Shown: positions 34,350 to 44,502 of the stretch, piece after piece | How the letters are laid out: the number at the start of each line of letters is the position of its first letter | Position numbering within the stretch: the first letter of the stretch is position 1 | NCBI GenBank assembly: GCA_002471345.1 | Contig: DKPS01000192.1 | Coordinates: 1-64,000 of the forward strand | Length of the DNA: 64,000 nucleotides | Origin: Saprospiraceae bacterium UBA7328 | Lineage (GTDB): Bacteria; Bacteroidota; Bacteroidia; Chitinophagales; Saprospiraceae | Direction: 5' to 3' | Program-made: the position numbers and the translations under genes | Notes under the pieces: model-generated | What the model was told of the DNA's origin: nothing | What the model saw: only the letters and a program-made list of their open reading frames with translations | Databases searched by the model: none

Positions 34350-37300
34350 TTAATCACTATCCGCTTCTGCTAATACTACTCTCTTCCTATTATCATCCGG
34401 ATTTCTATCTATAAGGATATTGATTGGATCTATTCCGGCCTTTGTGGGCTTTTCATTTACGACAACTTGAAAGGTCATTTCCTCTTGATTAATTTTATGT
34501 TTTTGCAAATAAATCAGCTTATCCTCTCCATCTTCATCTTGAGTATATATTCCTATGTCTATCCAGTCGTTAACCGGTATTTTAGTCTCATTTCCTAAGC
34601 TGTCTGCTTGATATTTTATAGAAGACGCATCAATATTCACAATGTACTTACCATCTCGCTCTTCATATGTAGCCTCTTTAGTTCTATTCTCAAAGAGAGT
34701 AATTTTTTCAAATAAATCCGATACGATGTACTGGAGGCTATCAGGTGTAACTTTTCTGAATTCCTCCAGATATACATCAGAAGTGATATATCGATCTTCT
34801 TTATAGGCCCACTTATCAATGATCCTTCGCAGTGCAACATTTACACTATCCTCACTGATATAATCTTGTAACGCATACATAATCAAAGAACCTTTTCTGT
34901 AATGAATATACCCTTGGCCTTCTACATGATCCAAAGGTTGTTCTTTTTTGCTTTCAGTTGCCCTGCCTCTTAGATATCTATCTAATTCTAATTCTAAAAA
35001 CTTCTGGATAATCTCTGGTTTAAACTCTTGCTTCATAACCATCAAAGCAGAATATTGAGACATAGTTTCTGATGACATGGCATTACCCTGTACATCGGCT
35101 TCTGTGACCTGATGCGCCCACCATTGATGAGCTATCTCATGAGCAGTGACATAGAAAGGTATGTCTACATCTTCTTTACCGACATCTAACATAAACCCAA
35201 TATCCTCACTGAATGGCACAGTATTACTAAATGATTGAGCAAATGATCTATATCTTGGAAACTCCATTATACGGAGCTGCCTGTACTGATAAGGACTAAA
35301 GTTAGTAGTGAAATAATCCAGAGATTTTTTCATGCTCTTTAGCATATTATCTACATTATAATCATGCCCTTTATGGTAATAGATTTCCAAATTAACATCT
35401 TGGTTACCATCGCTCCATTTGTCACTTATGATTTCATATTCTGCAGATACCATACTATAGAAATTTAGTATTGGAACATCCATTTTGTAATGAAAATATC
35501 TTCTTCCATCTTCTTCCCATTCCCTTTGAAGATAGCCCGGTGCTATGGCTATTTGCTCAGGTGAAGTACTCATTATTATTTCAAAATCAATACGATCAGA
35601 TGTTCCGCCTAATAAGTTTTCTGTGATTGCCTGAGGATCATCTCTTGGTCGCATTCTTTCCTTTTCTGGCAAGTCATTGTCCTTTCTATCATCATCACCT
35701 CCTAATTCTAATCTGCTCTGATACCCAAATGTAGGGAAGTAAGTATTATTGAAAAATGTACCATTATGGAGAACTTCTGTATTAGATCCACTTTCTACAA
35801 ATCCAACTGTACTATAGTTCGTAACAAAGTCCATTTTAATACTATCCCCAGGTGCAATTGGAGAAACAAGATTGTATATAGTAAACTTGAATTTATCCCA
35901 TTGTTCTTCTACTTCCACAGGCACATTGAATTCTACTTTGCTTTGAATCTCTTTCTCCGATCGTAACTGGAGATATAACTTGTCAATAGGTTGATCTGAC
36001 TTATTCTTAAGAATATAATTTCCTTTAGCCACGAAATCTCTGTTCTCAGGAAAGACATCCACTTCTACATAAGTACCCACTATTTTCAGTAAAGGTTCTC
36101 CTTCGTACTTTTTAAGAGACTTTTCATATTCTGCTTGATCTGCATTGGTATCATCTGAGTTCTGATATTCATTAAGAATATTAGTATTGTAATAGATGTA
36201 CGCACCTGCTCCTCCAAAAAGAAATAAAGACATCAAAGCAAGAATAGCCATTCCCTTATTCCATCTTAATCTCCCCAATTTGAATCTTGTCTTCAGTGCT
36301 GTCTCAGCACCCCTGACTGTAAAGAATAAGACCATTGTAAAAAGCACTAATGCAAAACCTAACCAATAGCTACTAAACCAATTAAATGGTTGGAAATAAT
36401 GTCCAAACCCATTCATATCAGAATACCTTCCTAATGATCCGGAGGCAAAATTTAACATATTATGCTCCCATCCCAGTTGGCTCAATACTAGTGTGCCGAC
36501 AAAGAATACCACCATCATGGAATGACCAATGAATTTGTGATTGACCATTGTATGCATGAAAAAACCTAAAAAAGCAAACAAGACCCAATTCGATAGGTCA
36601 TCTATGAAAAGTGATTTGAAATAGACAGGCAATTCATAATTAGTAAATCCCATCATCGTCTGCGCCGTGATACCCACTAATCCTAAAGCAAAAAGCATAA
36701 CAACAAATACCAGAATAAGTGCCAAAAATTTTCCAATTAGTGATACATAATTGGTATAGGGCATAGCATCGTATATGAGATTTATTTTTACATCTCTTTC
36801 TTTCCATATCAATTCTCCTGAGTACAGTACAGTTATGATGAAAAAGAAAATATTAAAATCAGAAAGTAGCCCTAAAACTCTATAAGTAGAAGGATATACA
36901 TCTACATCATACATGCCTCCTAACCCAAAGAAGAAACCAGCAGCAGTGAATAGTATTCCACCAATGACTAATGCCAAAAACGTATACTGATTAGTAAGCC
37001 ATTTGAAGTAAAACCCTGCAAGATTAGTAATCTGTTCTAAGCTGGTCCCAAATCCTGAATACTGAGTTACTTTAGGTATTTCAACTGCTGCGGCTATTAC
37101 ATCTGATGATCCCCTTGTCACCTCTGCCTTCTTAACTTTTTTACCTTTTCCAGAGATAAGATTAAAATTGAATTTCCAAAAAGTAAATAGCAATGCTACT
37201 AAAGCAATTCCCACCCACAATAATCGATTCCAAAGTACTAAGCCAGTGAGTCCTACTGTTTGGCTATTTTGTTCAGCTACTGTCCAATATCTAGTGACAT

Positions 37301-37952
37301 GACCATTCGTATTTATCCCAAATGGGTCAAGAAGTGCCCCCAGATTTTGATTGTCCCAACTCTCCATAAGTTCACTAGTAATAGCATAAAAGATGAAGAG
37401 AAATATGCCCTGAATGTATACCACCAATATTTTTCTACTCAAAGTGCCACTTGCAAAAAAGAGGCAAGACATGATGAAAATGTTAGGTAAAACGTAGACA
37501 AGGAACGGCTTTACCATATGCCCCAAATTATAAGGCAGGAGGTTCTCTTGATCAATCCATGGCATTAAGTATCCTAATGCCATACCAAAAAATATTCCAG
37601 TAAAAATGAGGACGTTTACCAAAAGTGATCCTAAAAATCTTCCTCCGAGATATTGAGTTTTAGTAATCGGAGCGGTGAACATCATAGACGCTGTATTATT
37701 GTTAAAGTCTCTCAAAATGGGCTGGCCCATTATCGATGAGGCCAGTATTAATCCAGGAATGACTGACAGTATAATCTGAAAAAAGGATATTGTCGTTGGA
37801 GCATTCTCTTTTACCTGTCCAGCACCTCCACCTACTTGGATGACATCAGTGGTGATAGCGCTAAATGACATCAGAAAAAGTATAGCAAAATATATATACG
37901 TTTCAGGTCTTTTAAGCCTGTATTTGATTTCAAATTTTAATATTTCTAACAT
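34350..37952 (-). CDS. ABC-2 type permease fused to M1-family metallopeptidase
   Basis: A 1200-residue protein whose first ~590 residues hold two sets of hydrophobic helices like ABC-2 permeases. The last ~550 residues are an M1 (aminopeptidase N-like) module that should face outward. The zinc site is intact: HEIAHQWWAH (HExxH) and the third ligand Glu in NAMSSETMSQY. The GAMEN exopeptidase motif is replaced by FSNTVPFSE, so a classical aminopeptidase activity is doubtful. The matching ATPase gene lies 43 bases upstream on the same strand. This fusion recurs in Bacteroidota; its substrate and task are unknown. An intrinsic terminator follows the gene. Confidence 0.9.
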   Translation of the reverse strand: MLEILKFEIKYRLKRPETYIYFAILFLMSFSAITTDVIQVGGGAGQVKENAPTTISFFQIILSVIPGLILASSIMGQPILRDFNNNTASMMFTAPITKTQYLGGRFLGSLLVNVLIFTGIFFGMALGYLMPWIDQENLLPYNLGHMVKPFLVYVLPNIFIMSCLFFASGTLSRKILVVYIQGIFLFIFYAITSELMESWDNQNLGALLDPFGINTNGHVTRYWTVAEQNSQTVGLTGLVLWNRLLWVGIALVALLFTFWKFNFNLISGKGKKVKKAEVTRGSSDVIAAAVEIPKVTQYSGFGTSLEQITNLAGFYFKWLTNQYTFLALVIGGILFTAAGFFFGLGGMYDVDVYPSTYRVLGLLSDFNIFFFIITVLYSGELIWKERDVKINLIYDAMPYTNYVSLIGKFLALILVFVVMLFALGLVGITAQTMMGFTNYELPVYFKSLFIDDLSNWVLFAFLGFFMHTMVNHKFIGHSMMVVFFVGTLVLSQLGWEHNMLNFASGSLGRYSDMNGFGHYFQPFNWFSSYWLGFALVLFTMVLFFTVRGAETALKTRFKLGRLRWNKGMAILALMSLFLFGGAGAYIYYNTNILNEYQNSDDTNADQAEYEKSLKKYEGEPLLKIVGTYVEVDVFPENRDFVAKGNYILKNKSDQPIDKLYLQLRSEKEIQSKVEFNVPVEVEEQWDKFKFTIYNLVSPIAPGDSIKMDFVTNYSTVGFVESGSNTEVLHNGTFFNNTYFPTFGYQSRLELGGDDDRKDNDLPEKERMRPRDDPQAITENLLGGTSDRIDFEIIMSTSPEQIAIAPGYLQREWEEDGRRYFHYKMDVPILNFYSMVSAEYEIISDKWSDGNQDVNLEIYYHKGHDYNVDNMLKSMKKSLDYFTTNFSPYQYRQLRIMEFPRYRSFAQSFSNTVPFSEDIGFMLDVGKEDVDIPFYVTAHEIAHQWWAHQVTEADVQGNAMSSETMSQYSALMVMKQEFKPEIIQKFLELELDRYLRGRATESKKEQPLDHVEGQGYIHYRKGSLIMYALQDYISEDSVNVALRRIIDKWAYKEDRYITSDVYLEEFRKVTPDSLQYIVSDLFEKITLFENRTKEATYEERDGKYIVNIDASSIKYQADSLGNETKIPVNDWIDIGIYTQDEDGEDKLIYLQKHKINQEEMTFQVVVNEKPTKAGIDPINILIDRNPDDNRKRVVLAEADSD

Positions 37953-37995
37953 GCTTTTTGAATTTTTACTTATTTAATAAAAATGGGAGTAGTGC

Positions 37996-38880
37996 TTAAG
38001 CGACCTTCTCCTTTTTACCAAAAAGCTCTGAGAAATAAACATCTTCTAAATCAGGAGTTACAGCAGTAAAACCGCTATCTGGCTTAGAGTCACTCATGAC
38101 ATGAATAAAAGGTTTGCCAGCACTTCTTTTTTTAGAAATAACATTGAGAGTGGACTCATATTGAGTGAGTTCATCTTTTGTGACTTGACGTCTCCAAATT
38201 TTCCCTTTTATATTCTTAAGTGCATCAGTTGGAGTGCCTGAGAGTAATACTTCGCCTTCATTAATCACTGCCATGTTAGTGCATAACTCTTTTACATCTT
38301 CTACAATATGGGTAGAGAGGATTACAACTGTATTTTCACCAAGATCACTCAGTAAATTGAGGAATCGGTTTCTTTCTGCAGGATCAAGACCTGCTGTGGG
38401 TTCATCTACTATGATCAGTTGTGGATTAGCTAGAAGTGCCTGTGCAATTCCAAATCTTTGCTTCATACCTCCAGAATATCCTCCGAGGTTCTTCTTCCGA
38501 TGATCATATAGATTCGTTTTATGAAGAAGAGCATGTACAACTTCCTTTCGTTCCCTATTGTCAGTTATTCCTTTAAGAACTGCCAAATGATTGAGCAATG
38601 TCTCTGCTCCTATACGAGGATATACTCCAAATTCTTGGGGTAGGTATCCCAAAATCTCTCTCACCCTATCTTTCTGAGTCAACACATCAATATCTCCTAG
38701 TCTAATGGTGCCTTCATCTGGTTCTTGCAAAGTAGCAATAGTCCTCATCAATGTAGATTTTCCAGCACCATTTGGCCCTAAAAGACCGAACATACCTTGA
38801 GGTATGGAGAGGTTTACGTTTTTGAGTGCTTGTACGCCGTTTGCATAAGTTTTAGATAGATTGTTAATATCGAGGATCAT
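37996..38880 (-). CDS. ABC transporter ATP-binding protein
   Basis: Cytoplasmic ATPase of 294 residues that should power the downstream permease-peptidase. Walker A is GPNGAGKST, Q-loop YLPQEFGVYP, signature YSGGMKQRFGIAQALL, Walker B LIIVDEPTAGLD and switch His STHIVED. The C-terminal ~70 residues (GKIWRRQVTKDEL onward) form the extra domain common to ABC-2 ATPases. It is the first gene of a two-gene unit. A perfect 8-bp inverted repeat sits 63 bases upstream of its ATG and may be a regulatory site. Confidence 0.93.
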   Translation of the reverse strand: MILDINNLSKTYANGVQALKNVNLSIPQGMFGLLGPNGAGKSTLMRTIATLQEPDEGTIRLGDIDVLTQKDRVREILGYLPQEFGVYPRIGAETLLNHLAVLKGITDNRERKEVVHALLHKTNLYDHRKKNLGGYSGGMKQRFGIAQALLANPQLIIVDEPTAGLDPAERNRFLNLLSDLGENTVVILSTHIVEDVKELCTNMAVINEGEVLLSGTPTDALKNIKGKIWRRQVTKDELTQYESTLNVISKKRSAGKPFIHVMSDSKPDSGFTAVTPDLEDVYFSELFGKKEKVA

Positions 38881-39499
38881 AGTGACACTAGTTTTTCTTT
38901 AGTGAAAAGGAATTATTAAGAACAAATGGTTGCATAGTTGAGACTGAAGTTGGGGATAATACTTCAGTTAGAATAGAAAAAACATTGAAATAATGGGAGA
39001 AATGAACAACTATAAGAATTATATTGATTAAAATGAATATGAAGACTAATAATAATTACTCTTTTCATTTACACAAATGAGAGTAGTTACGCAAAAATAA
39101 TCTTCACACTGTTATTGATATACTTCCAGCAATCCAAAAATTAATAATACTTTATAATCAATGCATTATAATTAGAGAGTACAAATAAGGTACAATGTTA
39201 GTCTAAACTTCCAGTAATTGAGGTCTCGCTATAGTGAGTGGTATAGCCTATAAAGTTTTTTTGTACATGTTTCTTTAAAGAAATTATTTGTATGTTTTAT
39301 CAGTGATCTGGTAAATCATATTAGAGCGCCATTTTTATAAAATTACATCACTTCCCTGTACCATTATATTATCACATTGCGCAGCAGACACATTGCCAAC
39401 CTTAATTTTATCTGCAATCTCGTCCATCCCAATATGAAATAATGCGACTTCCTTCAATACTAATTTCAACTTTCATGCTGTTCTTCCGTTTACCCTATT
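38881..39499. other. Noncoding stretch of 619 bases between divergent genes
   Basis: No gene is seen on either strand. It holds three dyads: ACTGAAGT/ACTTCAGT (38943-38968), a longer imperfect hairpin at 39054-39088 (TACTC..CATTT, loop ACAC, AAATGAGAGTA), and the short palindrome CTCGCTATAGTGAG (39225-39238). The stretch must carry promoters for the ABC ATPase (minus) and the TspO-like gene (plus); a noncoding RNA is possible but I see nothing that identifies one. Confidence 0.45.
38943..38968. promoter_or_regulatory. Perfect inverted repeat upstream of the ABC ATPase gene
   Basis: ACTGAAGT and ACTTCAGT are exact reverse complements separated by 10 bases, so the half-sites are one helical turn and a half apart. 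The position, 63 bases before the ATPase ATG, suits an operator. No regulator gene is adjacent. Confidence 0.4.
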
Positions 39500-40273
39500 A
39501 TGAAAAACGACAAGACTATCCTGTTTGCTATCATAGGCTTTATTATCATGTTTGTCCTTTATGGATTGAGTTCCTCTGGATATCTAGGGGATAGCCCAGT
39601 AGGTCAGACTGCATCATATGTGAATCCTTTAATAGTACCAGCTGGTTATGCTTTTTCGATTTGGAGCATAATATATCTAGGTTTGATCGTATTCCCATTT
39701 TATCAGTGGAAACAAGGCGATAGAACTAGTATTCAATGGCAAAAAGTCAGAGTTCTTTATTCCATAAATGTAATATTGAACGGAGTATGGCTTGCATTTG
39801 CCTCATATAGTTGGCTTATACTTTCAGTTATAGTTATAGTGGGGATGCTTATTACCTTGTACATGATAACTGAGCAATTGATCAGAATCGAGCAAGAGGG
39901 GCAGCCTCTTAATTATTGGATTGAGAAATTAGTATTCAGTATTTATTTCGCTTGGATTACTTTGGCGACGGTATTAAATGTGAGTTCTGCATTATCTTTT
40001 TATAAATGGAATGGCTTTGGAATTTCCGAAGTCATGTGGTCTTATATTATTCTTCCAATAGTAGCTATTATTGCTGGGTTCGTAGTAAAAAAATATCGAA
40101 GCCTACCCTATGCAGCTGTGGTTATCTGGGCATTTATGGCTATTGTTGTAAAACATTGGGAAACACTCGAATCCTTATCTTATTTGGCAGTTTCAATTGC
40201 TTTAATATATTTTATTTACATACTTAATGATCTACGTTTAAGGCCTGCTAGCAAGAACTTCTCACCATTCTAA
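39500..40273 (+). CDS. TspO/MBR-related tryptophan-rich membrane protein
   Basis: Membrane protein of 257 residues with about seven hydrophobic helices. The segment VPAGYAFSIWSIIYLGL is the TspO hallmark (PAGxxFxIW), and later helices contain LNGVWLAFASYSW and SIYFAWITLATVLN. Classical TspO has ~160 residues and five helices, so this belongs to the longer branch seen in cyanobacteria, plants and Bacteroidota. TspO binds porphyrins and sterols; whether this branch does is not known to me. It stands before a sodium symporter gene (64 bases), possibly in one transcript. Confidence 0.75.
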   Translation: MKNDKTILFAIIGFIIMFVLYGLSSSGYLGDSPVGQTASYVNPLIVPAGYAFSIWSIIYLGLIVFPFYQWKQGDRTSIQWQKVRVLYSINVILNGVWLAFASYSWLILSVIVIVGMLITLYMITEQLIRIEQEGQPLNYWIEKLVFSIYFAWITLATVLNVSSALSFYKWNGFGISEVMWSYIILPIVAIIAGFVVKKYRSLPYAAVVIWAFMAIVVKHWETLESLSYLAVSIALIYFIYILNDLRLRPASKNFSPF

Positions 40274-40337
40274 TGCCATAACTTAAAAAGTTTGAATTAG
40301 AATCTGTTGCAATCATACGATTGCCCATATTTGCAAT

Positions 40338-41837
40338 ATGGAGAATACACTTTCAGCTGGAACAATTATAGCCGTAATCATAGCCTATTTTGTTGGATTA
40401 ATTGTCATTTCATATTTTACTGGAAAGGACAGTTCTAATGATACCTTCTTTAGAGCGAACAGAAGTTCTCCATGGTTTCTTGTGGCTTATGGTATGATTG
40501 GAGCAACACTGAGTGGAGTCACACTCATATCTATCCCTGGTGCTGTAGGGGCAGAAGGTCTTAATATGGACTTCAGCTATATGCAGATGGTATTTGGTTA
40601 TATGGTGGGATATACCATAATTGCTCTTATACTGATGCCACTGTACTACAAGATGAATCTCACTACTATTTATGAATATCTAAAAGACAGGTATGGAATT
40701 GTAGCATATAAAACTGGCTCATTTTATTTTCTAATTTCTAGAGTAGTCGGTGCTTCATTGCGACTATACTTAGTGGCCATAGTCCTTCAAAAATTTGTGA
40801 TGGATAGATTTGGGATCCCTTTTGCTGGAACAGTCGCTATTGCTATTGCCTTGATCTGGGTCTATACATATAGAGGAGGAATAAAGACAATAGTGTGGAC
40901 GGATACCATTCAGACCACTTGCATGATACTGGCAGTGGTACTTACTATTTTTGGTATCGCCAATGCATTAGATTTAAGCTTTGGAGGATTGATTGGAGAA
41001 ATGAAAGAAGCGGGTTATACTAAGATGTTTTTCTTTGAAGGAGGATGGGGAGATGCCAATAATTTCTTTAAACAATTCATAAGTGGTGCGCTTATCGCAG
41101 TCGTCATGACCGGACTTGATCAGGACATGATGCAAAAGAACCTGACATGCAAATCATTAGGGGATGCCCAAAAGAATATGTTCACTTTTAGTTTTATTCT
41201 CATTTTTGCAAATCTTCTTTTTCTCTCTTTAGGGGCACTTCTTTATGTTTATGCCAATGCTAAAGGAGTCCCTATGCCTGACACGACTGATCTTTTATAT
41301 CCTACTATTGCCTTAGAATATTTAGGGCCGACTATCGGTATTCTATTCGTATTAGGGTTGATAGCAGCTGCATATTCTAGTGCTGATTCTGCGTTGACTT
41401 CCCTTACAACTTCTTTTTGTATAGATTTCTTGAATTTTAAAACTTCAGACAATTCTGAAGAGGACAAAAAACGAACACGAGTAAAAGTACATTTAGGGTT
41501 TTCTGTTCTGCTTCTTCTAGTGATCGTAGGCGTAAAGGCTACAGGAAATGATGCTATTATCAATCAGTTGTTTGTATATGCTGGTTATACATATGGCCCA
41601 TTACTTGGACTATTTGCTTTCGGAATGATAACTAACAGAATTGCAAATGATAAATTGATTTTGCTGATCTGCATCGCGGCTCCTTTACTTTCATACATTA
41701 TTAACTCTAACTCTCAGTCATGGTTAGGAGGGTTTCAGTTTGGAAGTATGATCATTGCATTAAATGGGATTTTAACTTTTATTGGTTTGTGGATGATTAG
41801 TAAGCAAGGCATGAACACAGAGACGGTGAGGAGTTGA
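40338..41837 (+). CDS. Sodium:solute symporter family protein
   Basis: Inner-membrane secondary transporter of 499 residues with about 13 hydrophobic helices. Family segments include ATLSGVTLISIPGAVG near helix 2, RVVGASLRLYLVAI, YTYRGGIKTIVWTDTIQ and AAAYSSADSALTSLTTSF, the last holding Ser/Thr residues of the sodium site. The substrate (sugar, amino acid, organic acid or other) cannot be read. It ends 19 bases from the convergent P1 peptidase gene. Confidence 0.9.
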   Translation: MENTLSAGTIIAVIIAYFVGLIVISYFTGKDSSNDTFFRANRSSPWFLVAYGMIGATLSGVTLISIPGAVGAEGLNMDFSYMQMVFGYMVGYTIIALILMPLYYKMNLTTIYEYLKDRYGIVAYKTGSFYFLISRVVGASLRLYLVAIVLQKFVMDRFGIPFAGTVAIAIALIWVYTYRGGIKTIVWTDTIQTTCMILAVVLTIFGIANALDLSFGGLIGEMKEAGYTKMFFFEGGWGDANNFFKQFISGALIAVVMTGLDQDMMQKNLTCKSLGDAQKNMFTFSFILIFANLLFLSLGALLYVYANAKGVPMPDTTDLLYPTIALEYLGPTIGILFVLGLIAAAYSSADSALTSLTTSFCIDFLNFKTSDNSEEDKKRTRVKVHLGFSVLLLLVIVGVKATGNDAIINQLFVYAGYTYGPLLGLFAFGMITNRIANDKLILLICIAAPLLSYIINSNSQSWLGGFQFGSMIIALNGILTFIGLWMISKQGMNTETVRS

Positions 41838-41856
41838 CCTTCTGGACACTGTATGA

Positions 41857-43011
41857 TCAATTCTTATGAATTATATTCTTCACGTCATTGATCGGTAACT
41901 CCTTAATAACATGACCATCTCTACCTTCCATTGTTTTGGCTGCAAAAAGAGAATTCAATATGGCCTCTTCGGTTGCTTCAATGGTTGCCATGAATAAAGG
42001 AGACATAGCATTGTTCTTTAAGAGTTCAATTTTTCGAGATTGAGGCTCACTGTTCGTGATTCGTACTTTTTCTGAAGTTGATAAAGCTATAACATAGTCC
42101 CCACTTCCATTAGATGCTATACCACCAGTTCGGGCTAATCCCATCATAGCTCGTTTAGCCATTCTCTCAATATTTCGGGCATCTATAGGAGCATCTGTAA
42201 TAACAACAATCATACAGGAGCCATCAGCCTGAGCGTCCATTTCATCTTTCAGGTAATATTGGTTAAGCTTCTCTCCTACTGGAATTCCTCCAATCTGAAG
42301 TACTCCTCCAAAATTAGATTGTACTAGAACACCTACTGTATACCCTCCCAATGATTTAGGTAATACTCTGGATGAGGTGCCGATACCTCCTTTCCATCCA
42401 AAGCAAATCGTTCCAGTCCCAGCACCAACATTTCCTTCTTGTACTGGGCCATTTTTAGCATTTTTCAAGGCCTCTAAAACGTCATCCTCTGTAACATGAC
42501 GACCTCTAATATCATTGAGATATCCATCATTAGTTTCTCCCACTACTGCGTTAACCGACCTTACATTTTCATTCCCTTCCTTATCTAAAGTATGAGTTAT
42601 AATAGCATTCATTCCAGTGGCAACATTAAGCGTATTGGTAAGAATTATTGGAGCTTCTATATTTCCCAATTCTTTAACTTGACTGATACCAGCTAATTTC
42701 CCATATCCATTTCCAACATAAATGGCTGCTGGAACCTTCTCCTGATACATATTACCATCATGCGGAATAATAGCAGTCACACCGGTTCGAATATCATTTC
42801 CTTTGATCAATGTGGTATGCCCTACTTTTAATCCTTTCACATCCGTAATAGCATTAAAATGTCCCGTATTCAACACACCTAATTCTATTCCATGATCCCT
42901 TAATCTATCTTGTGCATATAATTCGGAATCGTATAATAAAGTGAATATTAGAAAAGTGAATACCACAAGACTAAGATCGACTCTTGCTCTAAAAAATTGG
43001 AATTTAGTCAT
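41857..43011 (-). CDS. P1 family peptidase (DmpA-like aminopeptidase), exported
   Basis: N-terminal nucleophile hydrolase of 384 residues that matures by self-cleavage. A signal peptide or anchor (VVFTFLIFTLLYDSELYAQ) precedes the family start GVLNTGHFNAITDVKGLKVG. The cleavage site and nucleophile lie in IASNGSGDYVIALST: cutting before the Ser of GSGD frees the catalytic N-terminal Ser. Supporting blocks are GNVGAGTGTICFGWKGGIG and VVITDAPIDARN. Members release N-terminal residues from amides or beta-peptides. Export suggests a role in peptide scavenging. Confidence 0.92.
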   Translation of the reverse strand: MTKFQFFRARVDLSLVVFTFLIFTLLYDSELYAQDRLRDHGIELGVLNTGHFNAITDVKGLKVGHTTLIKGNDIRTGVTAIIPHDGNMYQEKVPAAIYVGNGYGKLAGISQVKELGNIEAPIILTNTLNVATGMNAIITHTLDKEGNENVRSVNAVVGETNDGYLNDIRGRHVTEDDVLEALKNAKNGPVQEGNVGAGTGTICFGWKGGIGTSSRVLPKSLGGYTVGVLVQSNFGGVLQIGGIPVGEKLNQYYLKDEMDAQADGSCMIVVITDAPIDARNIERMAKRAMMGLARTGGIASNGSGDYVIALSTSEKVRITNSEPQSRKIELLKNNAMSPLFMATIEATEEAILNSLFAAKTMEGRDGHVIKELPINDVKNIIHKN

Positions 43012-43072
43012 ATGCTAAAGGTATGAAAAGACAAAATAGAATAATGATGAATGATATTATCAGAGAAGGATT

Positions 43073-43741
43073 TTAGATATCTAATTGCTCTCTCCTACGC
43101 TGTTCTCTTGTTTTTTCAAAAGCATCTCTTGGAAGAAAATATTCGGGAGGGCCTTCAGATGCCCAAGGATCTTTCTTTTTTTCGTCTATTTCAATGCTAT
43201 TCTTGAATAAAAATGCCACGAGAATTCCCACTAATCCTCCAATAAGATGGCTCTCCCATGAGATACCTGGTTGATTAGGTAACACACCCAAGAAGTAACC
43301 ACTATAAAGCGTAGTTACAATAAGTGCTAATACAACTGATTTTAAATTTCTTCTGAAAATTCCAGTCCAAAATACAAATGAAACCAAACCATATACCACT
43401 CCACTAGCTCCTATGTGATATACATGAGTACGAGCAAAGGCCCAAACTCCTATGCCCGTAAGAAGATAAATGAGCATTATACTACTAAATGCAACCCTTT
43501 TATAAAAAAACAAGATCATGAAAAGCATCACAAAGAGTGGTATCGAGTTAGAAAACAAATGATGTATGCTTCCATGTATAAATGGGGATAGAAAAATACC
43601 TTTCAATCCACTAAAGGAACGCGGATACACTCCATACATACTCAATCTCATTCCAGAAAGTATGGTGAAGAGATGCACCATCCAAAGGATGCCTACTGAA
43701 TAAATAGGTACTCTCAAAGAAGTCATTAAAGCTTTCTTCAT
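43073..43741 (-). CDS. Rhomboid-family intramembrane serine protease
   Basis: Inner-membrane protein of 222 residues with about six helices. The catalytic Ser is in IGASGVVYGLVSF (GxSG motif) and the catalytic His in SHLIGGLVGILVAF; the FLSPFIHGSIHHLFSN segment is the conserved loop and helix 2. The tail after residue ~180 is charged and cytoplasmic (EKKKDPWASEGPPEYF). Both dyad residues are present, so it should be an active protease rather than an inactive homologue. Substrate unknown. It follows a hypothetical gene by 20 bases on the same strand. Confidence 0.9.
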   Translation of the reverse strand: MKKALMTSLRVPIYSVGILWMVHLFTILSGMRLSMYGVYPRSFSGLKGIFLSPFIHGSIHHLFSNSIPLFVMLFMILFFYKRVAFSSIMLIYLLTGIGVWAFARTHVYHIGASGVVYGLVSFVFWTGIFRRNLKSVVLALIVTTLYSGYFLGVLPNQPGISWESHLIGGLVGILVAFLFKNSIEIDEKKKDPWASEGPPEYFLPRDAFEKTREQRRREQLDI

Positions 43742-43761
43742 ATTGATGTCTTCCGCTATGC

Positions 43762-44502
43762 CTAAGAGAGGTATTTTCTTTTTATCAATTTTATAAATTC
43801 GATAGCTTTCTCCTTTTTATCGACATGACTCCATTTGTACTTGGCAGCTACCTCTGTTTTAAGATATTTGCTTGCTTCTTCAAAGTTGTGGAAATAGTTG
43901 AGTTTAGACGCCACATAATTAAAGTCCTGCTGATCTTTATTGAAAAGCAGATTTATCATCAGTAGCTTTTCATTTATACCCATAGCCTTTGTAATATCAG
44001 AAATTGGAGTCTGACTAAATCTATAATCTGACTTATCAAGAACAGAAGAGTCAAAAAGATTTTCGATTTCAGGTGCTACAGAAACAGATGGAGATGTATT
44101 TGATGATGTTGCCGTTGTTGATGAAGGTTCAGCTGATCCTAAAATACCTTGTACACCATTTGATGTCGGAGTATGAGGCTCTATATTATCAAAAGATGCA
44201 TCCACTTCTTCTAACTCGTCTCTTAAAACTGATTTTTTTGGTTTTTTTATGAGGTCTACTTTTGCTTCAGGTATAGGTTGAAATACTGTTTCCGGTTTTT
44301 CTTTCTTTTTTGAAATTTGATCCAATGATTTCTTATGCTTTTTGCCTTTTTTAGAAGGTAGGTCTAAAACAGATTCATACAGCTCTTTTACATAGTCCAG
44401 TAAAAGATCTTTCTCAATTTTGCTTATTTCATCACCAAGCTCTAAACTTTGATAAAGACTATTTATTTTTTTAAGTACTACTTTTGATTTTGCCAGATCC
44501 AT
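43762..44502 (-). CDS. Hypothetical cytoplasmic protein with disordered middle region
   Basis: Not recognised. The 246-residue protein has an N-terminal helical part (~1-55), a Lys-rich and then Ser/Thr-rich region of low complexity (~55-150; KKGKKHKK, SSTTATSSNTSPS), and a compact C-terminal domain (~155-246; DITKAMGINEKLLMINLLF and VASKLNYFHNFEEASKYL) ending in a basic tail. No signal peptide or membrane span is seen. Similar C-terminal blocks occur in uncharacterised Bacteroidota proteins as I recall them. It is divergent from tdk and just upstream of the rhomboid gene. Confidence 0.65.
   Translation of the reverse strand: MDLAKSKVVLKKINSLYQSLELGDEISKIEKDLLLDYVKELYESVLDLPSKKGKKHKKSLDQISKKKEKPETVFQPIPEAKVDLIKKPKKSVLRDELEEVDASFDNIEPHTPTSNGVQGILGSAEPSSTTATSSNTSPSVSVAPEIENLFDSSVLDKSDYRFSQTPISDITKAMGINEKLLMINLLFNKDQQDFNYVASKLNYFHNFEEASKYLKTEVAAKYKWSHVDKKEKAIEFIKLIKRKYLS

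Noticed and set aside
41249..41563. Antisense frame of 104 codons inside the sodium symporter gene
   Set aside because: Lies fully within a conserved transporter gene and shows no domain.
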